A DNA stretch of 64,000 bases, taken from Roseiarcus sp963783175 (lineage in GTDB: Bacteria > Pseudomonadota > Alphaproteobacteria > Rhizobiales > Beijerinckiaceae). Positions within the stretch are counted from its first letter, which is position 1. Each line of letters begins with the position of its first letter. The stretch covers positions 124,001 to 188,000 of the forward strand of contig CAWANG010000038.1 of NCBI GenBank assembly GCA_963783175.1, in the 5' to 3' direction. Positions 54,366-63,277 of this stretch are shown here, piece by piece. The notes under the pieces are model-generated. The model made no database searches and was not told the DNA's origin. It was given only the letters and a program-made list of their open reading frames with translations. The position numbers and the translations under genes are program-made.

Positions 54366-55157
54366 ATGCGCGCCTATCTCGATCTCATGCGTGACGCGCT
54401 GGAGAACGGCGCGCTCAAGAACGATCGCACCGGGACGGGCGTGCGCTCGCTGTTCGGCCGGCAACTTCGCTTCGATCTCGCCCGGGGCTTTCCGCTCGTC
54501 ACCACCAAGCGGCTTCATCTCAAGTCGATCGTGCGCGAACTGATCTGGTTCCTGCGCGGCGACACCAACACCGCCTATCTAAAGGCGCATGGCGTCTCCA
54601 TCTGGGACGAATGGGCGGACGCCAACGGCGACCTCGGCCCGGTATACGGCAAGCAGTGGCGCGCGTGGGAAGGGCCGGACGGGCGAACGATAGATCAGAT
54701 CGCCTCGGTGATCGACGAGATCCGCCGCAACCCCAACTCTCGCCGCCTCGTCGTCTCGGCCTGGAACGTCGCCGAAATCGAACGGATGAAGCTCGCGCCC
54801 TGCCACTGCCTGTTCCAGTTCTATGTGAACGACGGCAGGTTGTCGTGTCAGCTCTACCAGCGCTCGGCCGACATCTTTCTCGGTGTGCCGTTCAACATCG
54901 CGAGCTACGCGCTCCTGACCCATCTGATCGCCCGCGAATGTGGGCTTGAAGCCGGCGAGTTCGTGCACACGTTCGGTGACGCCCATCTTTACCGCAATCA
55001 CGAAGACCAGGCGCGCGAACAGCTCGCCCGCAACCCGCGCCCGCTGCCGCGCCTCAGGCTCGGCGACGCCGGCTCGATCTTCGATCTCAACGCTGACGCG
55101 ATCGCGTTTGAAGGCTACGACCCGTGGCCGGCGATCAAGGCCAAGGTCGCGGTGTGA
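54366..55157 (+). CDS. thyA: Thymidylate synthase
   Basis: ThyA makes dTMP from dUMP with methylenetetrahydrofolate. The 263 residues are standard length. RTGTGVRSLFGRQLRFDL binds phosphate, the catalytic Cys lies in LAPCHCLFQFYV (about residue 145), and the dUMP loop RSADIFLGVPFNIASYA and HLYRNHEDQAREQL are complete. It stands alone here; folA, a common neighbour, is not seen after it. Confidence 0.97.
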   Translation: MRAYLDLMRDALENGALKNDRTGTGVRSLFGRQLRFDLARGFPLVTTKRLHLKSIVRELIWFLRGDTNTAYLKAHGVSIWDEWADANGDLGPVYGKQWRAWEGPDGRTIDQIASVIDEIRRNPNSRRLVVSAWNVAEIERMKLAPCHCLFQFYVNDGRLSCQLYQRSADIFLGVPFNIASYALLTHLIARECGLEAGEFVHTFGDAHLYRNHEDQAREQLARNPRPLPRLRLGDAGSIFDLNADAIAFEGYDPWPAIKAKVAV

Positions 55158-55262
55158 GCGACTGTCTAGCAGGTCAAGCAATTTTCGCCCGGGACTTCAT
55201 TCGCGCGATTGCGTTGAGAATGGCCAGGAGCTGCCGGAAGCAGTCGTAAAGGGAAGGAAGCG

Positions 55263-56078
55263 ATGGCGGTCGAGACAACGGAAGAGCCGATCGACATCGA
55301 ACTGCCGAAGTCGCTCAAGGCGACGAGGCTCGGGGCCATCGCCCATCTCAGGCTCGCGCGGGCGGAAAAGCGCAACGCTCTCGATGACGGGACGGTGCTC
55401 GGGCTCGAGGCGTTTTTCACCCGCCTGCCGGGAGATATTCGCGCCGTCGTGCTAACGGGCGAAGGCGCGCACTTTTCCGCCGGCCTCGACCTCTCCGAAG
55501 TCGCCGGCGCGCGCGATCCGCTGGACGCCGCGCTGCACTCGCGCATGTGGCATCGCGCGTTCGAAGCGATCCAGTTCGGGCGTGCGCCGGTCGTCGCCGC
55601 GCTGCATGGCGCGGTGGTCGGAGGCGGGCTCGAGCTCGCGGCCGCGACCCATATCCGCGTCGCCGAGCGCTCGACTTATTACGGCCTGCCGGAGGGACAG
55701 CGCGGCATTTTTCTCGGCGGCGGCGGATCGGTGCGCATCGCCCGCCTAATCGGCGTCGCTCGGGTCATGGACATGATGCTGACCGGGCGGACCTTGAGCG
55801 CCGAGGAAGGGCAGGCGGCCGGCGCGACCCAATATCTGGTCGACGACGGCAAGGGGTTCGAGACCGCGATGGCGCTCGCCGCCAAGGCCGCCTCCAACAC
55901 CGCGACCACCAATTTCGCCGTCCTGCACGCGCTGCCGCGGATCTTCGAGAGCGATCCCGCGAGCGGGCTCCTGACCGAATCGCTGATGGCGGCGATCGCC
56001 GAAATGAGCGGCGAAGCCAAGGAACGACTGAAGGACTTTTTGGAGAAGCGGGCGGCGAAGGTGCTGCGGCAGAGCTGA
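55263..56078 (+). CDS. Enoyl-CoA hydratase/isomerase (crotonase family)
   Basis: The 271-residue enzyme has the crotonase oxyanion loops AHFSAGLDLSEVAG and HGAVVGGGLELAAA and an acidic residue in GLPEGQRGIFLGGGGS. It acts on a CoA thioester. Since feruloyl-CoA synthase and a CoA thioesterase lie 3-5 kb downstream, it may take part in hydroxycinnamate (ferulate, coumarate) breakdown, but a plain beta-oxidation role is possible. The ribosome site is GGAAGGAAG. Confidence 0.88.
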   Translation: MAVETTEEPIDIELPKSLKATRLGAIAHLRLARAEKRNALDDGTVLGLEAFFTRLPGDIRAVVLTGEGAHFSAGLDLSEVAGARDPLDAALHSRMWHRAFEAIQFGRAPVVAALHGAVVGGGLELAAATHIRVAERSTYYGLPEGQRGIFLGGGGSVRIARLIGVARVMDMMLTGRTLSAEEGQAAGATQYLVDDGKGFETAMALAAKAASNTATTNFAVLHALPRIFESDPASGLLTESLMAAIAEMSGEAKERLKDFLEKRAAKVLRQS

Positions 56079-56105
56079 TCAGCGCCCTCGTCATTGCGAC
56101 CGAAG

Positions 56106-56175
56106 GGAAGCAATGAAGGGGCCGTAGGGCGCCCGACGTTTCCTTGGATTGCTTCCCCCGGATCAAGTCCGGGGG
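56106..56175. repeat. Intergenic palindromic repeats between convergent genes
   Basis: Two hairpins in tandem: GGAAGCAAT (56106) with ATTGCTTCC (56148-56156), then a perfect CCCCCGGA-TCAAG-TCCGGGGG (56155-56175). Both types are common intergenic repeats in Hyphomicrobiales; the first resembles the repeat at 29132. They may also act as a two-way transcription stop. Confidence 0.6.
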
Positions 56176-56186
56176 TAGCAACAATG

Positions 56187-56474
56187 TCAGCAGCGGCAGG
56201 CGCCGGCTCGCGGGCCGGAGACCAGCCTCAGCCATGGGCCCGAATGGAAGACGCTCATCAAAAGGTACATCGGGACCATTCCGCCGAGCGGCGAGGCGAG
56301 ATGGGCGGCTGAGCACAAGAGCTGCGGCTCGCCTCCGATCGCTGTTGCGAGCGCCATGAGGGCGAAGGTCGGGGCGGCCGCAAGGCCGAGCCAGCCGGCC
56401 GCGCCGCGCGCGGCCGCGCCGATGTCATAACGCACCACGCGGCCAAAGCCGCCGCTGGCACAAACCTCGCTCAT
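56187..56474 (-). CDS. Small membrane protein (95 aa)
   Basis: Its ATG at 56474 overlaps the stop of the DUF899 gene (ATGA), so it is the last gene of that operon. Two membrane segments are likely: AAGWLGLAAAPTFALMALATAIG (about 27-49) and GGMVPMYLLMSVFHS (about 64-78). The C-terminus ends in Cys-Arg-Cys. Such small membrane proteins often follow DUF899 genes; function unknown. Confidence 0.6.
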   Translation of the reverse strand: MSEVCASGGFGRVVRYDIGAAARGAAGWLGLAAAPTFALMALATAIGGEPQLLCSAAHLASPLGGMVPMYLLMSVFHSGPWLRLVSGPRAGACRC

Positions 56475-57217
56475 GGTTTCGCTCCTGCCTCGCGGAACGC
56501 CGCCTCGCCCGCGTCCGATACTTTGACCCACTGCGGGTCGGGCGCAGCCGCGGCGTCATAGTTGTCGTGCCAGTTCCACCACTTGTACGGCGGAGACTTG
56601 GGGTAGCCTTCCGGCAAGTCCTCCCACGCTTCCTGGCGCCCGAGCGGCGTCGCATCGAGGTAGCTCCAGACGCTGCCCATTGCTTCGTCGCCGCGGCTGT
56701 TGATGAAGTAAGTGCGAAACACCCTGTCGCCGTCGCGAAAGAAGACGTTGTGGCCGTGCCACTCGTCGACGCCGAAGTCGGCATCGAAGCTGTCGGTGAT
56801 TGTGTACCACGGCATCTCCCAGCCCATCCGCGTTTTCAGGCGCGCGATGTCCGCCTGCGGGGCGCGGGACACGTACGCGAGCGTCGTGTCGCGGGCGTTA
56901 AGGTGGGCGAGGTGAGAGACCTGATCGGCCCCCAAGGAGCAGCCGCGGCAGGCATGTTCGGGCCAACCGAACACTCCCGGCTCGAAGAAGGCGCGGTATA
57001 CGATCAGCTGGCGGCGGCCCTCGAAAAGGTCGATGAGGCTCGCCTTACCCTTCGGCCCCATGAACTCGTACGCCTTCCCCACGGCCATCCATGGCATCCG
57101 CCGACGCTCGGCGGCCAGCGCGTCACGGGCTCGGAACAAAGCCTTCTCCTTCACCAGGAGCTGCTCGCGCGCGGCCTCCCAGTCCTGTGGCGACACGGTT
57201 GGGGGAGTATTCTGCAT
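56471..57217 (-). CDS. DUF899 thioredoxin-like protein, copy 1
   Basis: GGAGG precedes the ATG at 57217; the product has 248 residues. The DUF899 pattern is clear: REQLLVKEKALFRARDALAA, MPWMAVGKAYEF, LFEGRRQLIVYRAFF, then the CxxC in HACRGCSLGADQ, and YVSRAP, MGWEMPWYT. The fold is thioredoxin-like, so redox activity through the CxxC is plausible, but no reaction is proven. It lies 2 bp after the second DUF899 gene in an operon under the ArsR regulator. Confidence 0.88.
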   Translation of the reverse strand: MQNTPPTVSPQDWEAAREQLLVKEKALFRARDALAAERRRMPWMAVGKAYEFMGPKGKASLIDLFEGRRQLIVYRAFFEPGVFGWPEHACRGCSLGADQVSHLAHLNARDTTLAYVSRAPQADIARLKTRMGWEMPWYTITDSFDADFGVDEWHGHNVFFRDGDRVFRTYFINSRGDEAMGSVWSYLDATPLGRQEAWEDLPEGYPKSPPYKWWNWHDNYDAAAAPDPQWVKVSDAGEAAFREAGAKP

Positions 57218-57219
57218 CG

Positions 57220-58020
57220 CTAACCTCCGGTTTGCTGAACGGGTTGACGCGTGGGGACGAAGGGCTCGTCGTACTCGTCGTGGCGGCGCCACCAGACGCC
57301 CGACTCGTTGCGCCCCTTGGGCGCCCGGTCGAGCCACTGGTAGGCCCCCCAAAGGCCGTCGAGCCCGCGCGCGTAGGTCGAATAGGTGTGGTAGACGACG
57401 CCGTCCTCGAGCGCGAAGGCGCTCATTCCCGGCCGGTCGCGCATGAATGTCCGCCCATCGGTTCCGCAGGCGGCCGCGAACCGGGCGACGGGCTCCGAGA
57501 TCTGCGCCGCGGTCAGCGGGTGGTCGCCGCGCCGGTAATTGTATTCGACGCCTCCCGCGCGCTGCTGCGCCTCGGTGATTGAGACATTGAAGTCGAAGTT
57601 GAAGTCGCCGCCGTGTGAGGACGCCCAGGGAAACGTCCAACCCATCCGCCGCTTGTAGGCGTCAAGCTTCGCCAGCGGCGCCCGCGACACCGCCGATAGC
57701 GCGACGTCATGGTTGGCGAGATGGACGGCGAACCCATTGAACCCGTCTGCGATCATTGAGCAGGACGGGCACCCCGCCGCGTAGTCGGGCCCGAACATGA
57801 AGTGGTAGACCAGAAGCTGCGAGCGCCCACTGAACAGGTCCTCGAGCGAAGCGATCCCGTCGTCGGTGTCGAACCGGTACGCCTTGTCGACCTTAACCCA
57901 CGGCATCTCCTGACGCCGGCGCGCCACCTCGTCGCCGCGCCGCGTCAGCTCCTTCTCCTCTTCCAGCAGCCTGAGCCGGGCCATCAGCCACTCATCGCGC
58001 GATACGATCCGATTGCGCAT
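57220..58020 (-). CDS. DUF899 thioredoxin-like protein, copy 2
   Basis: The ATG at 58020 follows CAGGAGG; 266 residues. It has the same layout as copy 1: EWLMARLRLLEEEKELTRRG, MPWVKVDKAYRFDT, LFSGRSQLLVYHFMF, CxxC in GCPSCSMIADG, AVSRAPLAKL and MGWTFPWAS. The C-terminal half differs from copy 1 (GVVYHTYSTYARGLDGLWG). Two unlike DUF899 proteins in one operon suggest either a heterodimer or separate substrates. Confidence 0.88.
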   Translation of the reverse strand: MRNRIVSRDEWLMARLRLLEEEKELTRRGDEVARRRQEMPWVKVDKAYRFDTDDGIASLEDLFSGRSQLLVYHFMFGPDYAAGCPSCSMIADGFNGFAVHLANHDVALSAVSRAPLAKLDAYKRRMGWTFPWASSHGGDFNFDFNVSITEAQQRAGGVEYNYRRGDHPLTAAQISEPVARFAAACGTDGRTFMRDRPGMSAFALEDGVVYHTYSTYARGLDGLWGAYQWLDRAPKGRNESGVWWRRHDEYDEPFVPTRQPVQQTGG

Positions 58021-58078
58021 AGTCAACCTCCTGCTTGTCGATTTTGAGGACGATCAATTTCGGTCGGGCGTCGCGCCG

Positions 58079-58615
58079 TCAGGCCGGGATGCGCCGGTCG
58101 TATTCAGCCTTGAGGCGGGTCCAGCCGTCCCAGAACGGCTCCGGCTCCTCGCCGGTCAGGCGGGCGACTAGCACGTCGAGATGCGCGTGCCAGCCGGCGC
58201 TGACGCCAAGCGTCATTCCGCGGTCGGGCAGGCGGCGGTGGACCACGGTGAGCAGCACCCTCTCGCCCCTTGGCTCGAGTTCAAACGAGACATCGCCGCT
58301 GCCCTTTCCCCAGGTGAAAGCGATCTTGCGCGGCGGGTCGAGTTCGGTGATCCGGCTCTCCATCCGGTGCTCGTCGCCGAAGCCATCGGGCCGCTTGCCG
58401 GGCGCCTTGCTCAGTTCGCTGTTGCGCCAGACGAGCTCGAACGGCGCGCCGACCTCCATCTCCATTTGACCGGCCGCCAGCCACCGGCGGCGCAGGTCGC
58501 TCTCCGTCAGATAAGCCCAGACGCGCTCGATCGGGCCGGGAAGAAAGCGCTGGATCGTCAGCGTGGCGGGCTCCGTCAGCACGCCGTAGGCGTCCAGGTT
58601 CGCGAGTGCGGTCAT
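58079..58615 (-). CDS. AHSA1/SRPBCC-domain protein
   Basis: The 178-residue protein is a single START-like pocket: LTIQRFLPGPIERVWAYLTESDLRRRWLA at the start, VGAPFELVWRN, ITELDPPRKIAFTWG, and the long last helix GWHAHLDVLVARLTGEEP. AHSA1-like proteins bind hydrophobic ligands. It overlaps the ArsR gene by 4 bases (ATGA), a fixed pair in many bacteria, where the pocket protein may sense or handle the inducer. Confidence 0.92.
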   Translation of the reverse strand: MTALANLDAYGVLTEPATLTIQRFLPGPIERVWAYLTESDLRRRWLAAGQMEMEVGAPFELVWRNSELSKAPGKRPDGFGDEHRMESRITELDPPRKIAFTWGKGSGDVSFELEPRGERVLLTVVHRRLPDRGMTLGVSAGWHAHLDVLVARLTGEEPEPFWDGWTRLKAEYDRRIPA

Positions 58616-58980
58616 TGGCGGTCTCCTTCGTCAGGGCTGGGGGATTGGCGCGCATCCTCTTCGCGCAGGAGGCGTTCGAGCACGTCGAGCCGCCCCGTCC
58701 AGAAGCGCTCGTAGAAGCTCAGCCACTCGTGGGCGCTGGCGAGCGGTCCGGGGTCAAGGCGGCAGAGATGGGAGCGCCCGTGCACCTCGCGGCGGATCAG
58801 CCCGGCGCTTTCGAGCACCTTGATGTGCTTGGAGGCTGCCGCGAGCGAGATGGCGAAAGGTTGCGCCAGCTGGCCGACCGTCCGTTCTCCGCCGGCAAGT
58901 TCGCGCAGCATCCGCCGGCGTGTGCGGTCGCCAAGGGCGTGAAAGACGGACGTGAGTTCGGGCGCCTCTAGTTCAACCAT
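58612..58980 (-). CDS. ArsR-family transcriptional regulator
   Basis: The start at 58980 (122 residues) was chosen because the family begins near LTSVFHALGDRTRRRML. The winged helix-turn-helix is complete: GERTVGQLAQPFAISLAAASKHIKVLESAGLI, then the wing REVHGRSHLCRLD. No metal-binding Cys motif of ArsR/SmtB is present, so it probably senses an organic signal. An 18-bp palindrome covers the start codon and a second lies 40 bp upstream, pointing to autoregulation. No Shine-Dalgarno site is seen; translation may be leaderless. Confidence 0.93.
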   Translation of the reverse strand: MVELEAPELTSVFHALGDRTRRRMLRELAGGERTVGQLAQPFAISLAAASKHIKVLESAGLIRREVHGRSHLCRLDPGPLASAHEWLSFYERFWTGRLDVLERLLREEDARQSPSPDEGDRQ

Positions 58981-58989
58981 ACGGTTGAA
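58972..58989. promoter_or_regulatory. ArsR operator 1
   Basis: Perfect dyad TTCAACC-ATAC-GGTTGAA over the arsR-type start codon. The same arms and spacing recur at 59012-59029 with one mismatch. Binding here would block the regulator's own transcription. Confidence 0.7.
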
Positions 58990-59011
58990 TGTAAGCGAGT
59001 GTTTGGTGAAA

Positions 59012-59029
59012 GTCAACCGGTTGGTTGAA
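59012..59029. promoter_or_regulatory. ArsR operator 2
   Basis: GTCAACC-GGTT-GGTTGAA: the same 7-4-7 layout as operator 1, with one base different in the left arm. Centres are 40 bp apart, close to four helical turns, so two dimers could lie on the same face. Confidence 0.65.
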
Positions 59030-59228
59030 TGATTGGCCGCTCGATCGCGCGGCGCGCATATTCAAGCAAATGCTTTGCGAAAATCAGGGCCGATCGAGCG
59101 CCGACCCGCTTCGATCGCGCCAGGGCGCCTGCCCCGGTCTGAGCAAAGGTAGTCACACACTAGCCCCGGGGTCGCAACGACGGTTATCTTGCCTTGGAAA
59201 GGCGGCCGTGGCGCGGGAGAAAGAGAGG

Positions 59229-61058
59229 ATGACCAGGACGAAGCTGACCTTCGGCCCCCCGGAGGTGATCGTCGAGCGTCGCCCGGACGGCGCGATGCTG
59301 GCGCGCTCGCCCCATCCGCTGGGCTCCTATCCCCGCGCCGCGACCGACTGGCTTGATCATTGGGCCAAGGTCGCGCCGGAGCGGGTGTTCCTCGCCGAGC
59401 GCGCCGGCGGGTCTTGGCGCAAGGTGACCTACGCCGAGGCGCGTGCGGCTGCGCGCAGAGTCGCGCAGGCCCTGATCGATCGGAACCTCAGCATCGAACG
59501 GCCGGTCGCGATCCTGTCCGGCAACAGCGTCGATCATGCGCTCGTGGGCCTCGGCGCGATGATCGCCGGCGTCCCGTACGCGCCGGTCTCGGCCCCCTAT
59601 TCGCTGGTCGCCAAGGACTTCGCCAAGCTCAAGACGATCATCGGCCTTTTGACTCCGGGCCTAGTGTACGTCGACGACGGCGTTCCTTTTGCCGCCGCGA
59701 TCAACGCGGCCGTCCCGGCGGACGTGGAGATCGTCGCCAGAGCGAACCCACCCACGACCCATCGCGCGACCCCCTTCGACGCGATCCTCGCGACCACAGC
59801 GGGAGCCGACGTTGACCGCGCCCAGGCAAAGGTCGGCCCCGACACGATCGCCAAGCTCCTGTTCACCTCGGGCTCGACCGGCACGCCCAAGGGCGTCATC
59901 AACACCCATCGCATGATGACCTCGAATCAGGCGATGCTGCGCGGCGTCAATCCGAGCTATGCCGCTGAGCCGCCGGTACTGATCGACTGGCTGCCGTGGA
60001 GCCACACCTTCGGCGGCAACAACAATTTCAACCTCGTGCTCGCCAACGGCGGCTCGTTCTACATCGACGAGGGCCGGCCGCTGCCGGGCGCGATCGAAGC
60101 CACGGTCCGCAACTTGAGCGAGATCTCGCCGACCATCTACTACAACGTGCCCCGCGGCTTCGAGATGCTCTTGCCTTATCTCGAGGCGGACCGGAAGCTC
60201 AGGCGGAGCCTGTTCGCGCGACTGCAGGCGTTCTGTTACGCTGGCGCGGCGCTCTCGCCCCATGTGCGCGAGGGTTACGAGCGGCTGGGGCTCGAGACGG
60301 CCGGCGAAATCATTCCCATGGTGACCTCGTTCGGCTCGACCGAGACTGGCCCTTCGGCGATCAGCGTCACCGAGCGGGCGCGCGAACCCGGCGTGGTCGG
60401 CATTCCCAATCCCGGCGTCGAGGTTAAGCTCGTCCCCAACGTCGGCAAGCTCGAGGCGCGACTCAAGAGCCCGAGCGTCACCCCCGGTTACTGGCGCGAG
60501 CCCCGGATGACCGAGGCGGCGTTTGACGAGGAAGGGTTCTACAAAATTGGCGACGCGCTGCGCTTTGCCGATGCGAACGATCCCGAACGCGGCTTCCTGT
60601 TCGACGGACGGGTGGCGGAGGATTTCAAGCTCGCGACGGGCACCTGGGTCAGCGTCGGCCCCTTGAGGGCGAAATTCGTCGCCCATTGCGCGCCCTATGT
60701 GAGCGACGTGGTCGTCGCCGGACACGATCGCGACGACGCCGTCGCGCTCGTCATCCCGAACCTCGCCGCCTGCCGGGAACTCGCCGGTACGCCGGAGGGC
60801 GAGGCGGCCTCGGCGGAGATCCTGTCCTGCGCGGGGGTGCGCAAGGCCTTCGCCAACCTGCTCAAGACCTTCAACGCCACGGCGGGCGGCAGCTCCGGCC
60901 GCTTCGCCCGCCTGATGCTGATGGACGATCCGCCGTCGCTCGATACCGGCGAAATGACCGACAAGGGCTCGGTCAACCAGCGCGCGGTGCTGAGCCGCCG
61001 GTCCGCGATAGTCGACGAGCTCTATGCGCCGGAACCGTCGCCGCGCGTTATTGGATGA
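59229..61058 (+). CDS. fcs: Feruloyl-CoA synthase
   Basis: This ligase activates ferulate and related hydroxycinnamates to CoA thioesters, the first step of their side-chain removal. The ATG at 59229 gives 609 residues; the start MTRTKLTFGPPEVIVERRPD and DWLDHWAKVAPERVFLAER are typical for the Fcs subgroup. AMP-binding motifs are LLFTSGSTGTPKGVINTH (about 217-234), SFGSTETGPSAIS and the FDGRVAEDFKLATG loop. The longer open frame upstream lacks family text. The thioesterase follows after 19 bp. Confidence 0.92.
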   Translation: MTRTKLTFGPPEVIVERRPDGAMLARSPHPLGSYPRAATDWLDHWAKVAPERVFLAERAGGSWRKVTYAEARAAARRVAQALIDRNLSIERPVAILSGNSVDHALVGLGAMIAGVPYAPVSAPYSLVAKDFAKLKTIIGLLTPGLVYVDDGVPFAAAINAAVPADVEIVARANPPTTHRATPFDAILATTAGADVDRAQAKVGPDTIAKLLFTSGSTGTPKGVINTHRMMTSNQAMLRGVNPSYAAEPPVLIDWLPWSHTFGGNNNFNLVLANGGSFYIDEGRPLPGAIEATVRNLSEISPTIYYNVPRGFEMLLPYLEADRKLRRSLFARLQAFCYAGAALSPHVREGYERLGLETAGEIIPMVTSFGSTETGPSAISVTERAREPGVVGIPNPGVEVKLVPNVGKLEARLKSPSVTPGYWREPRMTEAAFDEEGFYKIGDALRFADANDPERGFLFDGRVAEDFKLATGTWVSVGPLRAKFVAHCAPYVSDVVVAGHDRDDAVALVIPNLAACRELAGTPEGEAASAEILSCAGVRKAFANLLKTFNATAGGSSGRFARLMLMDDPPSLDTGEMTDKGSVNQRAVLSRRSAIVDELYAPEPSPRVIG

Positions 61059-61077
61059 AGGGCCCCGGAGAACCGGC

Positions 61078-61497
61078 ATGGTCATCGCGCGTCGGGAGCG
61101 GCGGGTCGAATGGGGCGATTGCGATCTTGCTCGAATCGTCTTCAATCCGAGATTCTTCGAATGGTTCGACGCCCAGACGGCGGCCATTTTCGAGCTCGCC
61201 GGCTTGCCCAAGCGAGACCTCATGCAGCGACCGGATTTCGCCGGCTTTCCGCTGGTTGAAACGCGCGCCAAATTCGTCCGGCCCTCACGTTTCGGCGACT
61301 TCGTGATCATCGAATCGGGGATCGTGGCCCTCCGCCGGTCGAGCTTCGACGTCCAGCACCGCCTGTTCAACGGCGGCGAGCTCGCGGTAGAGGGCTTCGA
61401 GACCCGCGTCTGGACGGCGCGCGATGCGGCCGATCCGGATCGGATCATATCGCAGCCGATTCCGGCGGATGTTCGCAAACGCCTCGCGGCGGATTGA
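61078..61497 (+). CDS. Acyl-CoA thioesterase (4-hydroxybenzoyl-CoA thioesterase family)
   Basis: The ATG at 61078 follows GGAG and gives 139 residues with a single hotdog fold. VEWGDCDLARIVFNPRFFEWFD holds the catalytic Asp in the usual place (about residue 15-16), and FVRPSRFGDFVIIES follows. It would release an aromatic acid from its CoA ester. Lying 19 bp after fcs, it probably serves the same hydroxycinnamate pathway. Confidence 0.9.
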   Translation: MVIARRERRVEWGDCDLARIVFNPRFFEWFDAQTAAIFELAGLPKRDLMQRPDFAGFPLVETRAKFVRPSRFGDFVIIESGIVALRRSSFDVQHRLFNGGELAVEGFETRVWTARDAADPDRIISQPIPADVRKRLAAD

Positions 61498-61602
61498 AGC
61501 GCCGGTCGACGGCGAGCGCGTCAAGGCGGCGGAGCCGCGGCCAATGTCGCGCGAATATTATTTGTTCTTCCTTTGTTCCGCCGCCGGTGCTATCGTCAGA
61601 CG

Positions 61603-61833
61603 ATGACCGATCCGGCCGACACGCTCACGCCAGCCGACCCGAACGATCTTGCCGCCGCGCTCGCGTTTGCGCTTCGCTATTCCGGCCGCAAGCGCGTCCA
61701 CAACGCCGACGAACTGATGGCGGAGATCGTGGCCAGGCGCCTCATCGAGCATTTGGCGCGGGCCGGCTTCGTTGTCATGAAGCGGCCGCCGATCGCCGGC
61801 GGAAGCGCAATCGCGCGCGGGTTCGAGCGCTGA
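61603..61833 (+). CDS. Small conserved hypothetical protein (76 aa)
   Basis: MTDPADTLTPADPNDLAAAL opens a short helical protein with FALRYSGRKRVHNADELMAEI and HLARAGFVVMKRPP. I recall very similar small proteins in many rhizobia, with no known function. It is cytoplasmic and lacks Cys. It converges on pyrC with a 44-bp gap. Confidence 0.75.
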   Translation: MTDPADTLTPADPNDLAAALAFALRYSGRKRVHNADELMAEIVARRLIEHLARAGFVVMKRPPIAGGSAIARGFER

Positions 61834-61877
61834 CGGCCTTCGGCTGGCGCCGCGTGAGCGCGCTCCCGGCGCGCGCC

Positions 61878-63196
61878 TCACCAGAACCGCACCGCCTCGC
61901 CCGTCGACGGCGCGGTGAGCTCGCCTTCCCACATCACCCGGCGCCCGCGGATGATGGTTCCGACCGGCCAGCCCGTGACCGTCTTTCCGTGATGAGGGGT
62001 CCAGCGCGAGCGCGAGGCGATCCAGGAATCGCGGATCGTCTCGCTGCGCTTGAGGTCGACGATCGTGAAGTCGGCGTCGTAGCCGGCGGCGATTCGGCCC
62101 TTGCCGACGACGCCGAACAGGCGCTGGGGCCCGGCGCTGGTCAGGTCGACGAACCGCTCGAAGCGTGAGCCGCCCCGCATTGACATGATCAAGCATGATC
62201 GGAACGAGCGTCTGGACGCCGGTCATGCCCGATGGGCTCGCCGGATAGGGCTTGGCCTTCTCTTCCAGCGTATGGGGCGCATGGTCGGAGCCGAGGACGT
62301 CGACGACGCCCGCCTGAAGCCCGCGCCAGATCGCGTCGCGATGTTCGGGGCTGCGAACCGGCGGGTTCATTTGCATCTTCGTCCCGAGGCGCGGATAATC
62401 CTCGGCGCTGAGCGTCAGATGGTGCGGCGTCGCCTCGCAGCTCGCGACATCCCTGGCGCTCGCGAGGAAACTCCATCTCCTCGCGGGTCGAGATGTGCAG
62501 AACATGCACCTGCGCCCGCGCCAGGCGCGCCAGCCGAATGAGGCGCTCGGTCGAGCGTAGGGCGGCGACTTCATGGCGCCAGACGTGATGCGACGAGGGA
62601 TCGCCTGCGACGCGGAGGCCTTTGCGCTCGTTGAGGTGAGCCTCGTCCTCGCTATGGAAGGCGGCGCGGCGGCGGATCTGCCTGAGGATCGCGAGCACCC
62701 CCTCGTCGTCCGCGACCAGGAGGCGCCCGGTCGAGGAGCCCATGAACACTTTGATTCCCGCCGCCCCCGGCAGGCGCTCGAGCTCGGGTAGATCGGCGAC
62801 GTTTTCATGCGTGCCCCCGACCCAGAACCCAAAGTCGCAATGCATGCGGCCTTTCGCCCGAGCGAGCTTGTCGGCGAGCGCTTCCGCGCTTGTGGTCGGC
62901 GGATCGGTGTTAGGCATTTCGAACACGGCGGTCACGCCGCCGAGGACAGCGGCGCGCGAACCGGTCTCCAGGTCTTCCTTGTGAACGAGGCCCGGCTCGC
63001 GAAAATGGACCTGCGAATCAATGACGCCAGGGAGAATGTGAAGGCCGCGGCATTCGATACGCTCGGCGGCCGCGGCTTGGCCCAAAGCGCCAATCGCGGC
63101 GATGCGCCCGTCGCGAACGCCGATGTCGCGCATTCCCGTCCCGTCGTGGTTGAGCACGGTCCCGTTGATGAGGACGCAATCGAAACCCGGCCGCAT
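61878..63196 (-). CDS. pyrC: Dihydroorotase, broken by two frameshifts
   Basis: Dihydroorotase closes carbamoyl-aspartate to dihydroorotate in pyrimidine synthesis. From the ATG at 63196 the text is a normal class I enzyme: HILPGVIDSQVHFREPGL with the metal HxH, MPNTDPPTT, HSEDEAHLNERK and VHVLHISTREEMEF. At about 62470 it leaves phase (extra T in a TTT run) and goes on as LASARDVASCEATPHHLTLS through GSDHAPHTLEEKAKPYPASP. At about 62160 it shifts again and ends with RFVDLTSAGPQRLFG and WPVGTIIRGRRVMWEGEL. All catalytic parts are present across the three frames. An allantoinase-like role cannot be excluded. Confidence 0.85.
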
Positions 63197-63277
63197 GGCC
63201 TTGTCCTTTCTTGCCGTGGAGCGAAAGCGGCCTATTTGAGAGTGTCTGCCCTTGCAAGCGCGACCGGAGACGAAAAC

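Noticed and set aside
59661..61478. 605-codon minus-strand frame over fcs
   Set aside because: It is opposite fcs and the thioesterase, both with intact motifs and ribosome sites.
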